Positions 42,812-55,392 of a DNA stretch of 64,000 nucleotides are shown piece after piece. Numbering within the stretch: the stretch's first letter is position 1; the number at the start of each line of letters is the position of its first letter. The DNA lies in contig BCJC01000001.1 of assembly GCA_001600175.1 (NCBI GenBank), positions 1,692,065-1,756,064 on the forward strand, in the 5' to 3' direction. The translations under genes and the position numbers were made by a program. The stretch is from Erythrobasidium yunnanense (Eukaryota > Basidiomycota > Cystobasidiomycetes > Erythrobasidiales > Erythrobasidiaceae). A model generated the notes under the pieces. The model did not search any database. It saw only the letters and a list, made by a program, of their open reading frames with translations, and had not been told where the DNA came from.

Positions 42812-45381
42812 AATGTCCACTTCCTCTCCTTCCTATAGCACTTACCCTGTGACTATCTCACTCTCTACACATGAATCATCTCATTAATCATACTATCCTA
42901 TCTAAACTGACGCCAAGGACCGCTTCGCATGCTGGGTAGCGTTCCAAGCTGGCGCTTACGCAAGATGCAGAGCATACTTTGGACAATCGCTCTTCGACTT
43001 TAAGTTGTGGGCAAAGCTCATTACTGCTGAAAGCGAAGGGCGGGGCCATGCAGCGACCAGAAGAAGCACGCAGCTGTCTGACGATCTTGGCTTTGCAGGC
43101 CCTAAGACTCGCGTGGCTGCGAGCTTTAATCTTATCAGTAATCGTGACGCCATGAAGCGCCTTCATGGCGCTGCTAGGCTCTCAACGACCTGTTCTACAC
43201 CACCAGCTACAGACCGTCTCGCGCACAATGTCAGCAGTAGCAGGATGTTCTGGACAGCAGTATCTCGAGCGATCCGAACAACCGTACGACTGGTCTGGTA
43301 TCGCAATCAAAAGCTTTGGACATGAGCTATCGGCGGATCAAGGCCCCTCGAAAGCACATCTGGCAGCTCCAACGTGGTAGGACCTTCCAGCATGAAGATA
43401 AGCGGCAGGGGATATCTTTCACAACCGGATCCTCGCTATAAAGAAAGGTCGGCAGGGCTCCGACACGCACTTGAAGCTCCAGCTCGAACCAGGTGACAAC
43501 GAACATACCCTTGCTGTCGAGCTGGTAGGGCATGACCCAGCCTTCAAAACGAAGCGAAGTGTCGCCATGTAACCGCCTCGATAATCCCGCTTCAGCAACT
43601 CGCTGGTCAAGGTGCAAGGCAGCGTTCAGACAGGAGTACCTACCAGTGTTCTGGAGCTGAATGCCACGGAGATAGAATCATTGGGCGGTATGACGAAGAG
43701 TGGTGCAATTCGCAAGGTCGCCGACAGACTTGCACTGCTTCCGGCAAACGATCCTCAAGTCATACAATTCGAGAGCAAAGTAAAAGTACACATTACAAGC
43801 ACAGATCACCCCGACAGGAGAGATGTCCGATCCGTCTCCTTAGCGGTCAGGGGCGAGGCCGTAGGGAAACCAGGCAGAGACAGCGTTCGAGCCATAGACT
43901 TCTTCAACTGGCCAGCAAATGTGCCATTCGCAGCGACGGGAAAAGCCTGTCCAAAGCGTAATGATCGCATGGGCGGGGCTGCACACGTCCCCGTATGGGT
44001 TGCCACTGCTGGCGTGGTCGGCGTCACCATTGTCGGACCTCGAGCCTCTAGCAAGACGCAGAGCGGGCAGATGCTCGCCTTCATGCTAATGCAAGACGAA
44101 GCCTTCCGCGCTCTGGTCCTTGAACAGGTGCGTTGAATGTTCTCCTTCCTGAGTTCTTATACTGGGTTGTTCACCTTCCTGAGGCCAGAGATGAAGACCA
44201 GCTATGAGTTTCTGATGAAGAAAGGCTTGCGCATCGAGGTCGACAACGGCAAGTCGCCAATCTCGGATTTCGCGTTAGCAGTCGCATCCAGCTCGGGTCT
44301 CATCGTATTCAGATGGATCTGCTGGGGCTCCAAGCCTTGCTTTTCCCCAAGCTTACCTTGTCGAACGGTACGAAAAAACGGAGTGGAGGGTGCCGAATCC
44401 AAGCGCAGCATGCAACACCAGCATGTTCATTCAACTCAGAGAAACACTCACCCACCCAGGAGGACCACGGTTGCTGTCTAACAAGTACAAAGTCAGGCTT
44501 GACCACCTTGTCCAGGCTGCAGGATGTTGTACTGAAGCTCAGTCTGCCCGTCCAGCCAAAACCCTCTGAAAGCGAGTTTTTGGCTCTTGATACCAACCTT
44601 CACTCTCTGAAAGAACTTCGGCTGAGTTCTCGAGATGGTCTCTGCTGTCAGCGCCAACATTCGATACCCTTCTTCAGCTCTTATCGGGACCACCAAGTCT
44701 ACAAAGTATTTTCTGGGCAGCGATAACGAATTCCGCTTTCCGTGTCATCACTTGGACCGACCAGAATAAGGAGGACAGCACAAAACGGGCGGGATGCGCT
44801 TTCGATGAGATATCAAGGGGAGAGCCACACTTGCCGGCGAGAAGCCGCTTCACGGGCATGACGGATGCCCGGAGGATGATAAGGGAGCGGCTTTCGTACT
44901 ACAGCTGGCCACACTAGTCTTCTAGGACTGTACACAGGCGGAAGTCGTCCGTGAATTGCAGTCTTTCGAGAGGCTTTGAGCAGACAACGCCCGCCAGAGA
45001 AGGAGAAGGTACGGCATTGAACGGTATGGAGGATTGCAATATTAGGAGCCAGATGCGCCTTCCCTCGACTCTCAAGAGCACAATGACGAGGCAGAGGATG
45101 CCGGTATAACGTCCATCATCGACGGAATAGACTCCATGCACACCTCTTCCCAGCACGCCCCTGATGAGGACATCCATGGAAAAGCCAACGAAGGGTGTAT
45201 AGAAAAGATCCATCCGCTTCTAGAGAATGTAGAATTCCCTGGTCCGGACGGGCGTGCAGAAGACAGAGCTTGGAGGAAGGAGTACTTGAATACCACCAAG
45301 AATGCCTCAGGCATGTTCCGGAACTCCGCACCAAGACCTTGTAGAAAAGTCCATCTTCAAGCTCCCTGCTTCCACAGATAA
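42812..45381 (+). CDS. Unidentified multi-exon gene
   Basis: I do not recognise this protein. Coding character is clearest on the plus strand. MSTSSPSYSTYPVTISLS (42812) is a possible start behind a TATA box. AYFGQSLFDFKLWAKLITAE lies near 42960-43030. A stretch near 43420-43530 reads LAIKKGRQGSDTHLKLQLEP; a GTAGGG...CTTCAG intron then leads to SNSLVKVQGSVQTGVPTSVL. The longest exon continues to QSGQMLAFMLMQDEAFRALV (about 44127, donor GTGCGT). KTSYEFLMKKGLRIEVDNGK and, near the end, CIEKIHPLLENVEFPGPDGR follow before TAA 45379-45381. Junctions around 43380-43420 and 44380-45060 are unresolved, and decay cannot be excluded. It ends 14 bp from the UreF stop, tail-to-tail. Confidence 0.4.
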
Positions 45382-45395
45382 GTCGATCTCTCATT

Positions 45396-46304
45396 TCAAG
45401 AGTTGAATATCCTTGAATGAAGCTGATCATGCCTCGCAGCCAGTATCTCGCCCAAAGGCCAAGTCGTCACTGGCCCGGCCTCGTCTAACTCTTCCGATCT
45501 TCTAGCTTCATATTCCTTGATAGCTTTATCCACTATCTCCCTCACTTCACTCAGTAGAACTCGCTGGGCAGCATAAGGGCCTAGTAGATTGAGCCGTACG
45601 GCAGACGAGAGGATGGCTCGTGCTTGTAAGAATAGATGAAGATGTATTGATCGAGCTGAAAAGATACGATAAGCTGGCCGTCTGCAGCTGAGAAAAGGTG
45701 ACCTACGCAGCGACAAGCCTAATGCCGCGGTAAGAACCGCAAAGCAGACTGGAAGATGTCCCTGAAGCTTGACTGGCTTCCGCGATGCCTTCTTGAGCGC
45801 TGCGATGAGATCGTCCATGACTCTAGCAGGTGCACTAGAGACTGTGGAAGCCTCTGTGAAAGCTCTGCTGTACAAGGTGAGCAGAGCTACACCCTGAGCT
45901 TTGCTGGCTCGTCTTGTGACATGGTTGAGCATCATGATCTCCAGCTCCGCGTCCAACGCCAGTATCTTCTCGACCGTCTTATCTAGGCTTGCACCAGCTT
46001 CGTTCCTCTTGAGCGCAGATACAATTCCATGCGCCTTGCGAAAGAAGGGTAGGTTGAGCTGGGCATACGAGACTAGGGAGTGAAGGAGGAAGGATGAGAG
46101 GGAGAAGGAAGATGCATTGATGAAACCATGCTGTACGAAGCTTTCTAGGCCCGAAGAAGCTACAAAGCCGCCAGTGGGAAGGGCAGAGTCCGATAAGCTG
46201 GGGACCGTATCAGCGGGGTTCAATTATAGAGCGAGTCGCCGTTTAGGTGGTCACATTAGCAGTAGGTATGCTTCGAGGTCATCGTCTTGCTTCTGTTCTT
46301 CCAT
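45396..46304 (-). CDS. ureF: Urease accessory protein UreF
   Basis: Chaperone that, with UreD and UreG, inserts nickel into urease. The short first exon (from ATG 46304) encodes MEEQKQDDDLEAYLLL. A small intron with donor GTGACC and acceptor CCCAG then gives LSDSALPTGGFVASSGLESF, the UreF hallmark. The long exon continues with VQHGFINASSF, LDAELEIMMLNHVTRRASKA, QGVALLTLYSRAF and a helical C-terminus with LNLLGPYAAQRVLL. Length is about 290 residues, normal for fungi. An ATG at 46223 (MNPADTVPSL) is inside the intron and is not preferred. It is head-to-head with QCR8 (74 bp between starts). No other urease gene is in the window. Confidence 0.93.
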
Positions 46305-46378
46305 CCATCCATTGAGTTGACAGGACACAACCCATAGCTCTCCCTCTTTCTTTCGCAAACACCTCCAACACCTCAATT

Positions 46379-47070
46379 ATGCGAGCTTCAGCACCATCGC
46401 GCAGTTCTATGCCTACGGGCTCCCGCTATGTGAGCTGCGACCCATCTGCGACAATGCCGTACCGACTTGGCTGATTTCGAACCTCGATTTCTAGATGGGA
46501 TGGTGAGGCCGGACAGTCAGGAGCGTAAAGAAGTGGATCAACTAACATATACGTATTCTTTGACGACGTCCAGGTGGGGCAACTTCGGTAAGCAGCTTCA
46601 AGCATCCAATTCAGCAGGCTTCATTGGGCGACATCGCTGAGACCCTGCAAAACGACAGGCGGGCCTAAGCAAGTCGGGATCACCCAATACGGTGCGATGC
46701 AATGCATATGATACACCTATTAGATCGCAAAATTGAATTCTTGGCCTGATTCGCAGCCGTCTCCAACTACCGTCAAAACCCGCTGCAAGGTGTCTTTGTA
46801 CACTCCATCTTCCAAGGATCATCCAGGCTTCTAGCACAGATCCCATACTTCCTCCTACCTTTCGCAGTCGGTGCGTGCTGGCCGGTCTCAACCTGTAATG
46901 ACCATCGCTGATGCTCATGGTTTCAGCATACGGAACCATCTCCTGGGCGGTCAAGAAGAATGAGTACCTAAAGTGGGTATATAGTGTATGCAAGCAAAGC
47001 TTATGCTGACATGTTCTTTATCCTCAGCTCGAAGGAGGGCCATCTGGCTACGGCAGAGCATGAAGAGTAG
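46379..47070 (+). CDS. QCR8: Cytochrome bc1 complex subunit 8
   Basis: Small inner-mitochondrial-membrane subunit of complex III (ubiquinol-cytochrome c reductase). The roughly 102 residues are split over at least seven exons: 46379-46429, 46495-46502 (8 nt), 46574-46587 (14 nt), 46659-46692 and three more ending at 47070. Together the micro-exons encode MGWWGNFG, then GPKQVGITQY and SNYRQNPLQGVFVHSIFQGS follow. The single membrane span is IPYFLLPFAVAYGTISWAV, ending KKNEYLNSKEGH. Motif order and size match the family exactly. Splice sites flanking the micro-exons are good (GTGAGG, GTAAGC donors; CTAG, CCAG acceptors). An internal start at MGWWG is possible, since many homologues begin close to it. 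Confidence 0.9.
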
Positions 47071-47231
47071 AGAGCTTAGTCTGGAGAGTGGTGGACTAGG
47101 GAGCTGCCGTATCACACTGTATATGCAGATAGCAGAGTAGATGGAGGAATGCAATGCTGCTTCGATACACCTAATCAAACATCTTGCATACACCTTGACT
47201 TCACGCCCAATGTCGTCGGCATTAGCACACC

Positions 47232-50200
47232 ATGGGAGCTTCGCAAAGCAGCTTCCGCCCACCAGGTGCTACGCTGACAGGAAGCTCGTACTTGAGCGAG
47301 CTAGGCAGCGAAATCCAGTATGAGAAGAGGTATCCGAATGTGATCCGGAACATCGTCTAGCAAAGCAGCTGAAATCAAGCTCGGAAACAGCATGGGCTCG
47401 TCGCGCTTCCTGAAAGCTATCAAAGCAAGACATGCTGGAAGCGCGCTCGTCGTCAAAGTCTTTGTCAAGGACCCTAATATGGACCTCAGGCCGACCTCGA
47501 AGCGCATGGCCGGTGAATCTAAACATGCTCTGGACACTCTTACACAGTCAAGATACTGATAAGAATCAATATGTCCCAGCTGAAAGGGCGGCGCTGGCTG
47601 ATTGTCCGAACGTACTGGCGTATGCCCAAGCGCTCGCGACTGAAAGAGCTGGTTACCTTCTGCGACAATGGGTCGCAAGTAGCTTGTATGATCGCATAAG
47701 GTAAGCAACCACTGCTTTGCTATCGGCCATCCAAGTTGAGAGGTTTACATTGTGCAGCACGAGACCTTTCCTCAGTAACATCGAAAAGAAGTGGATGGCA
47801 TTTCAGCTCATAACAGCCGTCAGAGACATACACGCGCGTAAGGTGAGGTCACCTTACTGCGACTCCTGTTTTAATATAAAGTGACCATGGCCAACAAACC
47901 CGATAGATCTCGCATGGCGACATCAAGTCTGAGAATGTGCTTGTCACTTCTTGGAACTGGGTCTATCTCTCTGACTTTGCAAGCGCCTTCAAGCCGACCT
48001 ATCTGCCTGAAGATGACCCTTCCGACTTCTCGTACTTCTTCGATACTTCCGGTCGCAGGACCTGTTATCTAGCACCAGAGCGTTTCTATTCTGCCGACAG
48101 CGATATCTCACGCAAGAAAGAGACGCTTGAAGTTGGTCGATCTCTGGGCAGAGTCACGCAAGCTATGGATATCTTCAGCATCGGATGCGTGATAGCGGAA
48201 CTCTTCGTCGAAGGAACACCTCCTTTCACGCTGAGTCAGCTCTTCAAGTACAGGAGTGGGGAATACGTTATTGAACCTTACCTATCGCAAATCGAAGATA
48301 CCAACATCAGAGCTATGGTCCGGTCTATGATCGCTCTCGACCCTTCAGAACGCTCTACCTGCGCACAGCATCTTCAAAACAGCTATGGATCTATATTCCC
48401 TGCTTCCTTCTACGATTTCTTCCATGACTTCATTGCTGGAATCAATGAGATTGCGCCAAGCACGAACACAATGCAGGCTAGTACGACACAGTCAGCTCAA
48501 GGTGGATATACAGGCAGCATATCCGGTAGTCCAATGCCTCAGATTACACTGGGAAGCTCCCCTGCACCAACAATGTCTCAGCAACAACAGACTCTGCCGT
48601 CCGTCAATACTCCTGCTGGACAGGAAGCGACGGTACATACGCCTCTGCCAGGCAACGCTGACGAAATCATCAATCGTATCTGGACGGAATTTGAGAGCAT
48701 CGAAAGATGGCTAGTCGAGCGGAAGGAACGGTCAGAAGCAGCTATGGACGAGACACCTCACACGAGCCTGGGTGCAACAAGCGTGCGTTTCGACAACCTT
48801 TATCATGCATTACATCATGCTTACGATCATATTGTAGTCGCTTTATCCTGTTCAGGTGAATCTACCAATGCTGGACTGTCAGACCAAGCCAGAACAAGCA
48901 GCACCTGCCGATGGTCAGTACGCTTCTAGAAAGAAATTCTCAGATGCTGACGTCTATGCTTTAGACGGTCCGGCCTCGATTATCCTGTCTATACTGTGCG
49001 CCAATATCCGCAACTGTGCGCGACCTGCGAGTATTGTCCGCGCGCTTGATGTGCTACTGGTTCTATCTCCCTTCTTGACGGACGAAACGAAGCTCGACAG
49101 AATGCTGCCTTTTGTGATAGCATTGCTACAAAACGATACTGCTGCCATCCGAGCGTCTTCTCTGCGGACTCTAACACAGGCGGTAAGCTACAAAGGTGCT
49201 TCTTGCGTAACGGTAATTTAGACTAACTCTTCTCTCCCAGCTTGGTTCTGTCCAATCGATCACACAAGCGAATGCCAGCATCTTCCTGGAATACGTACTG
49301 CCAAACATTCTACCGCTCGCAAGCGACTCGGACGAGTCAGTCCGATGCACTTTTGCGCAGTCACTTGCACCTCTGGCCGAAAGCGGACAACGCTATCTGG
49401 ACATGATGCAAGCTTTGAAAGCGGATGGCAACTTTCGAAGGCTCAGCAGGGCGCACAATCTTGATGCAGTAGCTTACGAGGTATGTATAACACGAAGTTT
49501 CGTGTCCATGATCTGAGCCCTTCCCTGGTAGATGAGCTACGATGCCAGCTTGACGGACCTTCAGACTCAGATACAAGACCTGGTCGAGATACTTCTCATT
49601 GACCCTTCTTTGTCGGTCAAGCGAGCTCTTCTTTCCAACATCACCTCACTTTGTGTCTTCTTGGGAAGATCACGTACTGGAGATGTCTTCAGCCTAATGA
49701 CCACTCATCTAAATGATCGCGAGTGGTCGCTCCGGTCTGCCTTTTTCGAAGCAACAACAGGCATTTCAACTTGCATAGGCAGCAAGAACGTAGACGAGTA
49801 CATACTGCCCCTTATGGCTGATAGACTCGCGGGTACGTTGCGCCTTTCCTGAGAGCTGCTTCGGGCTGATCGCACCATCGCATCACACAGATAACGAAGA
49901 GAACGTCATTGCCAGAGAACTCAGCTCTCTATCGACTCTGGCGGAACTTGGGCTCTACCAAAAGCACCGGCTTGGGGAACTACTTTCGGTCGTAATCGCT
50001 CTACTAGCACACCCGAATGTCTGGATTCGAAGTGGAGCGGCAAGTCTCATCGCCGCATCAGCCAAGACTCTGAATAGCACAGATGTCTGGTGCAGCTTGT
50101 ATCCAGCATTGCGGAAGATGCTACGGTCCGATATCGCCAACATCGACGAGCTGAGCATTCTCACTGCTTCTGTTGGGCCTGTACGTCGTCCAAAGCTTCT

Positions 50201-53115
50201 GAGATATCGCAGAATGCTGACACGGATCTAATTTCAGCTTGGCCGCTTAGTGTATGAGGCGGCAGTAGCTTGGGCATCGAGGTCTCCAAAGAGTCCCTTT
50301 TGGCAGCCGCGAAAGACGAAAGATTCCGTACCTATAGCCGCTATCATCAGCCAAGCAATGAGGCTGCCACTTCTGAGTGAAGAGTAAGTCGCCAGTTCTA
50401 TCCGCATGGAAGCTGACAGCTGATCTACCCGTCCAACGGCAGAGATAAGACCGAGATGCAAAAGCTACACACTCTAGGCATGACTGAGCCCGATAGCTTC
50501 AAGCTCCTCGCGCTGCGGGAATACATTCGCAGTGTTGCTTTGACCAGGAAAACGTGAGTGAGAATTCAGTCTTAACTTGTTATTCGTGCAAATGCTGACG
50601 GTTGTGACCTTTCAGCAGATCCATTATGTCAGACGTGAAAGATGAAGCTCTGCCATACGGGCGAGAGATAGCGCTTGCGAATTTGGGCATAGTACCGCAA
50701 AATATTATCTTTTCTACAAGCGATACCTTGGCATCACGACTACCGTCACGGCTACATCAGACCGACGCCTGGCCCCGCCGATGGAATGGCAATGAGGGAT
50801 CTCGTCCTGGCAGTTCTCTTGATTTGACGAGACCTGGAGGAGGGCGGTCAGTCAGCGGCAGCAGTACTGCCGATGCTCTTAGGCGGAGACTTGCCTTAGG
50901 CAGTCACTCTGCTGCATCTTTGCATAGCAATCCTACTTTGGGCTCGCCCCGTCCATCTGCTACGGCTCGGGCATCATCGGCAGCCTTTCCATCGTCTCCT
51001 GCATCGGCAATATCAGCTATAGAAAGCTCTTCCGGCGCTTCTGCCAGCACGTCAGACGGTCAGCTGGCACGCTCCTCGGCTACGATACGCCCAGCTCCCT
51101 CATCCGTCATTGGCTCAGACGCCAACGGACCGTCTCGAAGCAAAGTCAACATGCACGGCGTCGAAGTTTCGCGAGTCGCAGCGGCTATTGGCGCTGACAC
51201 AACGACAGCACTCGGTCTTATGACGACAGAATCGAAGCAAGATACGGAAAGTGTATCTGGCGTATCGCATCCGGGCGCAGGTCCTCAGCAGGTTTCAAAT
51301 CACGGTCGCAACGGCGGAAGACGCTTCACAAGCACATACGGTGGGTCGCTTTGTATGTTCAGAAAGAGCATAGACTAATTCACCTTGCAGAGGGCGATGA
51401 CCCAAGTATAAAGCAGCTACTCGACAGAGTCTATCTAGACAATTATCGAGAACCAATGCCTGAATTTGGGCCTCATGTTCCTACGAAGGTATCTCGCCGA
51501 CGCACCGCTAGATCACCTCATCTCCGCGAGCGCGTGCACAAGCGACCAGAAGGCATCTTGGTTGCTCATCTCGCAGAACATACAGCTGCAATCACAAATA
51601 TCGCTGTCTCGCCTGATCATTCTTTCTTCTCGACTGGTTCAGAAGACGGGACTGTCAGGATCTGGGACACGATACGTCTAGAGAAGAACGTCACAAGCCG
51701 CTCCAGGCAAGTAGTTAACCAGGGCGGCAAGATCACCGGTGTATGCTCGCTTGAGCACAGCTACTGCATCGCCAGCGCTTCCGATAACGGGACAATATGG
51801 GTCAACCGTGTAGATTTCGAGCCAGTATCCGGCAATTTGCCAAAGTATGGGAAGCAGGCCATCATTCGTCAACATTACGTAGACGATGCTCCAGGAGATT
51901 ACGCGACATGCATGCTTCATTTCGATACGGGTAGGCAGAGCACGATATGCACTACATTCAGACATATGCTAAGGGACGTTTTGAACAGACTCGGCTTCAA
52001 AGCTTGTGTATGGTACGACTCGCTCAAAGATAGTCATCCTCGATATCCGGACATTACGCACCCTCTCCAGCTACGACAATCCGCTCCATCTCGGCCCGAT
52101 CTCCTGCCTCTGCATAGACAAGAAGCAGTCCTGGCTCGTGGTGGGGACTCTATATGGCAATTTGTCTCTATGGGACCTACGTTTCGGTCTTCTGCTACGA
52201 ACGTGGAAGGCTGGCCATCCTTCTTTACGGCAAGCCGTCTACTCCTGTTCAGTCCACAAAAGTAGGGGAAAAGGACGCTGGATTGTGCTCACTTTGGAAG
52301 GAAGCGAGGGCTTTGAGGTCTGGGATATCGAGAGCGGGCACCTGGTCGAAGACTTCAAGACTGTGCAAACCGACAGTAATACGATCGAACAGAGCCGACC
52401 GTCTCGTCGGAGAACGAGCTCAGCTGCGACGGTTACTGCCAATCCGTCAACACCGATCAGAACGATGAAGGATGCCGAATTAAGCTCTTCTAAGGCTATT
52501 GAACTGCTTCTCAGCTCGCAAGGTCCGGCATCTGCGAAGCAGTCACCAACCCCGCCTGTAACAGAAGACGATACGGATGCTGTATCGGCACTACATGGCT
52601 ACTGTCATCGAGCTGAAGGCTCTGCCATCCGGACTGTCCTGGTTGGCAGTGATTACTCGAACGCTCACGAAAGTGCAGTTTTGGCAGTGGGCTCGCTACC
52701 TCCCCTCTCTGAGTCTTCAAGTAGCATTACAGCAGACGCTGCCTCTGCTAAAGCTGGCAGCGGCTCCGCAGAAAACGGTTGGATCGTGTCTGGCGGTGAG
52801 GACCGAAAGCTCCGCTTCTGGGACTTGGGAAACATCGAGCGATCAGCAATATTCTGCGGTGCAGAGGAAGGTGAAGACAGGCCAGTCTATTCGCAGACTC
52901 GGATGGGCAATGCTGGCAGCGCTTACACGGAGATGCGAAGCGCCAGCAAAGCTGGCAGCGGAGGACCTAATCGACGATTACAACCTACACACAATAATCA
53001 GCAAACACTTCTTCGAGCGCATCAAGACGGAATTACCGCTCTTGCTCTGCTCGAACTACCTTTCAGATGTATAGTCAGTGCGGACAGAAGTGGGATCATC
53101 AAAGTATGGGAGTAG
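47232..53115 (+). CDS. VPS15: VPS15 / PIK3R4: PI3-kinase regulatory pseudokinase-like kinase with HEAT and WD40 domains
   Basis: Myristoylated membrane-bound partner of Vps34 in vacuolar sorting and autophagy. The start [12 protein letters not shown] has the N-myristoylation Gly2. Then come LGSELQYEK-like IQYEKS and [20 protein letters not shown]. The catalytic loop is [11 protein letters not shown], followed by [20 protein letters not shown] (DFA instead of DFG, normal for Vps15) and [13 protein letters not shown]. The central region (about 48900-50630) is HEAT-like, and a Ser-rich linker follows at 50800-51300. WD repeats include [30 protein letters not shown] and the final [15 protein letters not shown]. 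About 15 introns. Length and domain order are as expected. The gene fills almost 6 kb and is confidently identified. Confidence 0.94.
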
Positions 53116-53230
53116 TCACTGGAATTAGTAGGCGATCATAATGTTGCAACTATGTTGTTGTAATCACTGAGCCCGGGACGAGTATGCGGTGAATGGAATA
53201 CAACAACGCTGTTGCGAATTATTCGTTCCA

Positions 53231-54309
53231 CTAATCTCTACGCCGTGCGGAAGAGGATGCACCCTTGCGTTTCTTGAACATCGGTGCAGCGGGAGACGTA
53301 GCTGATCCAGCCTCTTCTGCATCTGCTGGCTTGACATCCTCGTCTGTCGGTGCAATGAGATCCCAGGCCGCCTGGTTTCGTGCTTCTAGCTGCTCAGGCG
53401 TCTCTTCTGGGATCTCCTGCGCTACCACCGCCTTGAACATTGACTTGGCTCCGTTTGCTTTCGCTGAAGCAACAGGCTTGGGTCCGCCTGCAGGCGCCAT
53501 GCTCGCTGCCTGTCTCTTCGCTTTTGCCAAAGGATCTTCATACAGCTGCTCTTTGGGCTTTCTCACTTTGATAACAAGATTGTCGAGGTCATCATCGGCT
53601 TCTTGAGGTAGTGACCTTTCCTTGAGATGCGAAAAGGATATCCTTTGCCTGTCTGGGTCTTCTTGCGCTTGCGCCTGGAGCTCTCGCTGCACATCGTCCT
53701 TGTTATCTTCTTCTTGATTCTCGTCATCCAATGCACGCTTCTTGCCCTTGTTACCAGTCGAGACTACCGTCCACTCGCCAGCGGTCCCTTCGAGCTTTCT
53801 CTTCTCTTCTTCTGCTGCTAATCTTGCTGCGTCTTCATCTACGTATCCCAATGAAGCTGCTGTCGTGTAATTTGACCATTGATCTGAAGATGTAGCTTTG
53901 CGAGCAGCCTGAGTCGGGCCGGCTTCTGACTTTGACGATGAAGCAGCTGGTTCGACAGTTTGTCCCATAGCTCGAGCAGCAGCCTGCACATCAAGAGTCA
54001 GTAAATGCACATTTCGAAGTTTGTTGCCGGTCTCACAGCGTTGATGGCCTTCATTTCCCTATCCTCGTTTGCCTTGTCCTTCTCCTTCTGCGCACCCTTC
54101 TTGTAGATATCGCGGATGTACCGCTCCAAGCTGCCTTTATGGCGACCGCTCGTCTCATGATGCTGACGGGACTGCGAAACAACAACGTCTTGGATCAGCC
54201 TATGCCCTCAAGAAATCTCGCTGAATCTACCTACTGGCTTGTCGTCGGTCACGAAGATCTTGCAGTATTGGCACCAGTATTTGCCCTTGCTGACCCAGTA
54301 CTCCGACAT
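53231..54309 (-). CDS. WBP4/FBP21-like protein with U1-type (matrin) zinc finger
   Basis: Probable spliceosome-associated protein. The N-terminus MSEYWVSKGKYWCQYCKIFV and, after an intron, RQHHETSGRHKGSLERYIRD form a C-x2-C...H-x5-H matrin/U1C-type finger. KKGAQKEKDKANEDREMKAI and AARAMGQTVEP follow, matching the region after the finger in WBP4-type proteins. The rest is charged and low-complexity, with EWTVV (a WW-interacting or WBP4-like short block), EDPLAKAKRQAASMAP and a basic end KKRKGASSSARRRD. There is no clear WW domain, so it is the short fungal form. Three exons; the junctions after DDKP and after KAINA restore the motifs. It is convergent with VPS15, 115 bp apart. Confidence 0.83.
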
Positions 54310-54526
54310 GATGCGAGAAGGTTCTGAGCAGAGGCAACAGGCGAAGTCGCGCAAGATTGGATGTACTGCTTGTGCAAGGATGCTACTCGATCAACAAGGT
54401 ATCGACTTACAAGAGACCCACAATCCAAATTAATGGTATAATGATATAACTAAAACGAATGTATAGCTTCCGGACCATTCCCTCTTCATCCGAGCTCTCT
54501 AATTCCCTTCCTTCTCAACTGTCTCT

Positions 54527-55392
54527 CTACTTGAAGAACCAGTACATGGCGGCGTAAGGTACAGTCTTGACTTCGCCCTCTTTAGTGCACTGTAGGATTC
54601 GCGGTGAGCTTCGCTCAAAGGAAGAGGAGACCATCTGACTCACCGTTGCAGGGGGCTGACCTCCAGCAGTCTCGACACGGAACACAGTCTTGGCGAGCGA
54701 GCCTTGTACATTTGTGAGCTGCACCCATGCCACTGTCGAAGCCGGAGTCACGGGGCTTGCGACCGAAGTGACCTTTGAAACGGCAACGTAATCTCCCTTC
54801 TTCGTGGCTCGCAGATCGAAGACTGGGTTGGCTGAGGCAGCTGTTGCGCTCAGTTTCTGGAAGTAGTGGTCGCCGAATCTGAGGGATCCGATCAGAGCTG
54901 TGATCTGCTTAGGGAAGGGAGATCTGATGCCGGCAGCAAGCGCCAGCTTTGGTAGGGTGCTGTAAAGTGGTGTGCCGACGGCTGTAAGCAGAAGAAGTCA
55001 GTGCAGTCTTTCCGTGCTTCTCCATTCGACGCGACCTACAGCAAGAAGCATCAAAGAGCTCAGCTACCGCCATGTTGGTAGCGTACACACCGGCTGTGCA
55101 GGTGTAGTTCTATCGGTAATAATCATCAGTCTACGACCTTATATTGGACGATGGAAGATCGCACCTGAACACCCTTTCCGAGCAAGACGAAGGCAGGCTT
55201 CTGACCCGCTGGAATGCTCATGTTGGCAGCGGCAGCGGTGGAAGGAAGCTTCAAGACGGCTCTCGACAAGTCGCAGCCATTCAACTTGGGTGCGAAAGAG
55301 TGTGATTTTCCGAATCCCCAAGGAAGAGGAGTCGCGCCAACCAGGGAGCTTGCGAGGAGCACAGCAGCAGAGAGGGGAGCTAGGGAAAGCAT
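54527..55392 (-). CDS. Secreted DUF3455 family protein
   Basis: Extracellular protein of unknown function. Signal peptide MLSLAPLSAAVLLASSLVGA. Then come PKLNGCDLSRAVLKLPS and IPAGQKPAFVLLGKGVQ, continued after an intron by NYTCTAGVYATNMAVAELFD. The second half has SLRFGDHYFQKLSATAASAN, YVAVSKVTSVASP and VAWVQLTNVQGSLAKTVFRV, and the last exon ends PYAAMYWFFK. This order (GVQNYTC, then VAWLQL, then YWFY-like end) is the DUF3455 pattern of fungal secreted proteins often mislabelled malate dehydrogenase. Three introns. The ATG at 55392 is preferred to one at 55461 because it places the signal peptide at the N-terminus. Confidence 0.85.

Noticed and set aside
43327-43617. 96-codon minus-strand frame within the unidentified gene
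   Set aside because: Initially attractive (FEGWVMPYQLDSKGMFVV), but the plus strand here splices cleanly into a long coding block with better continuity; kept only as an alternative.
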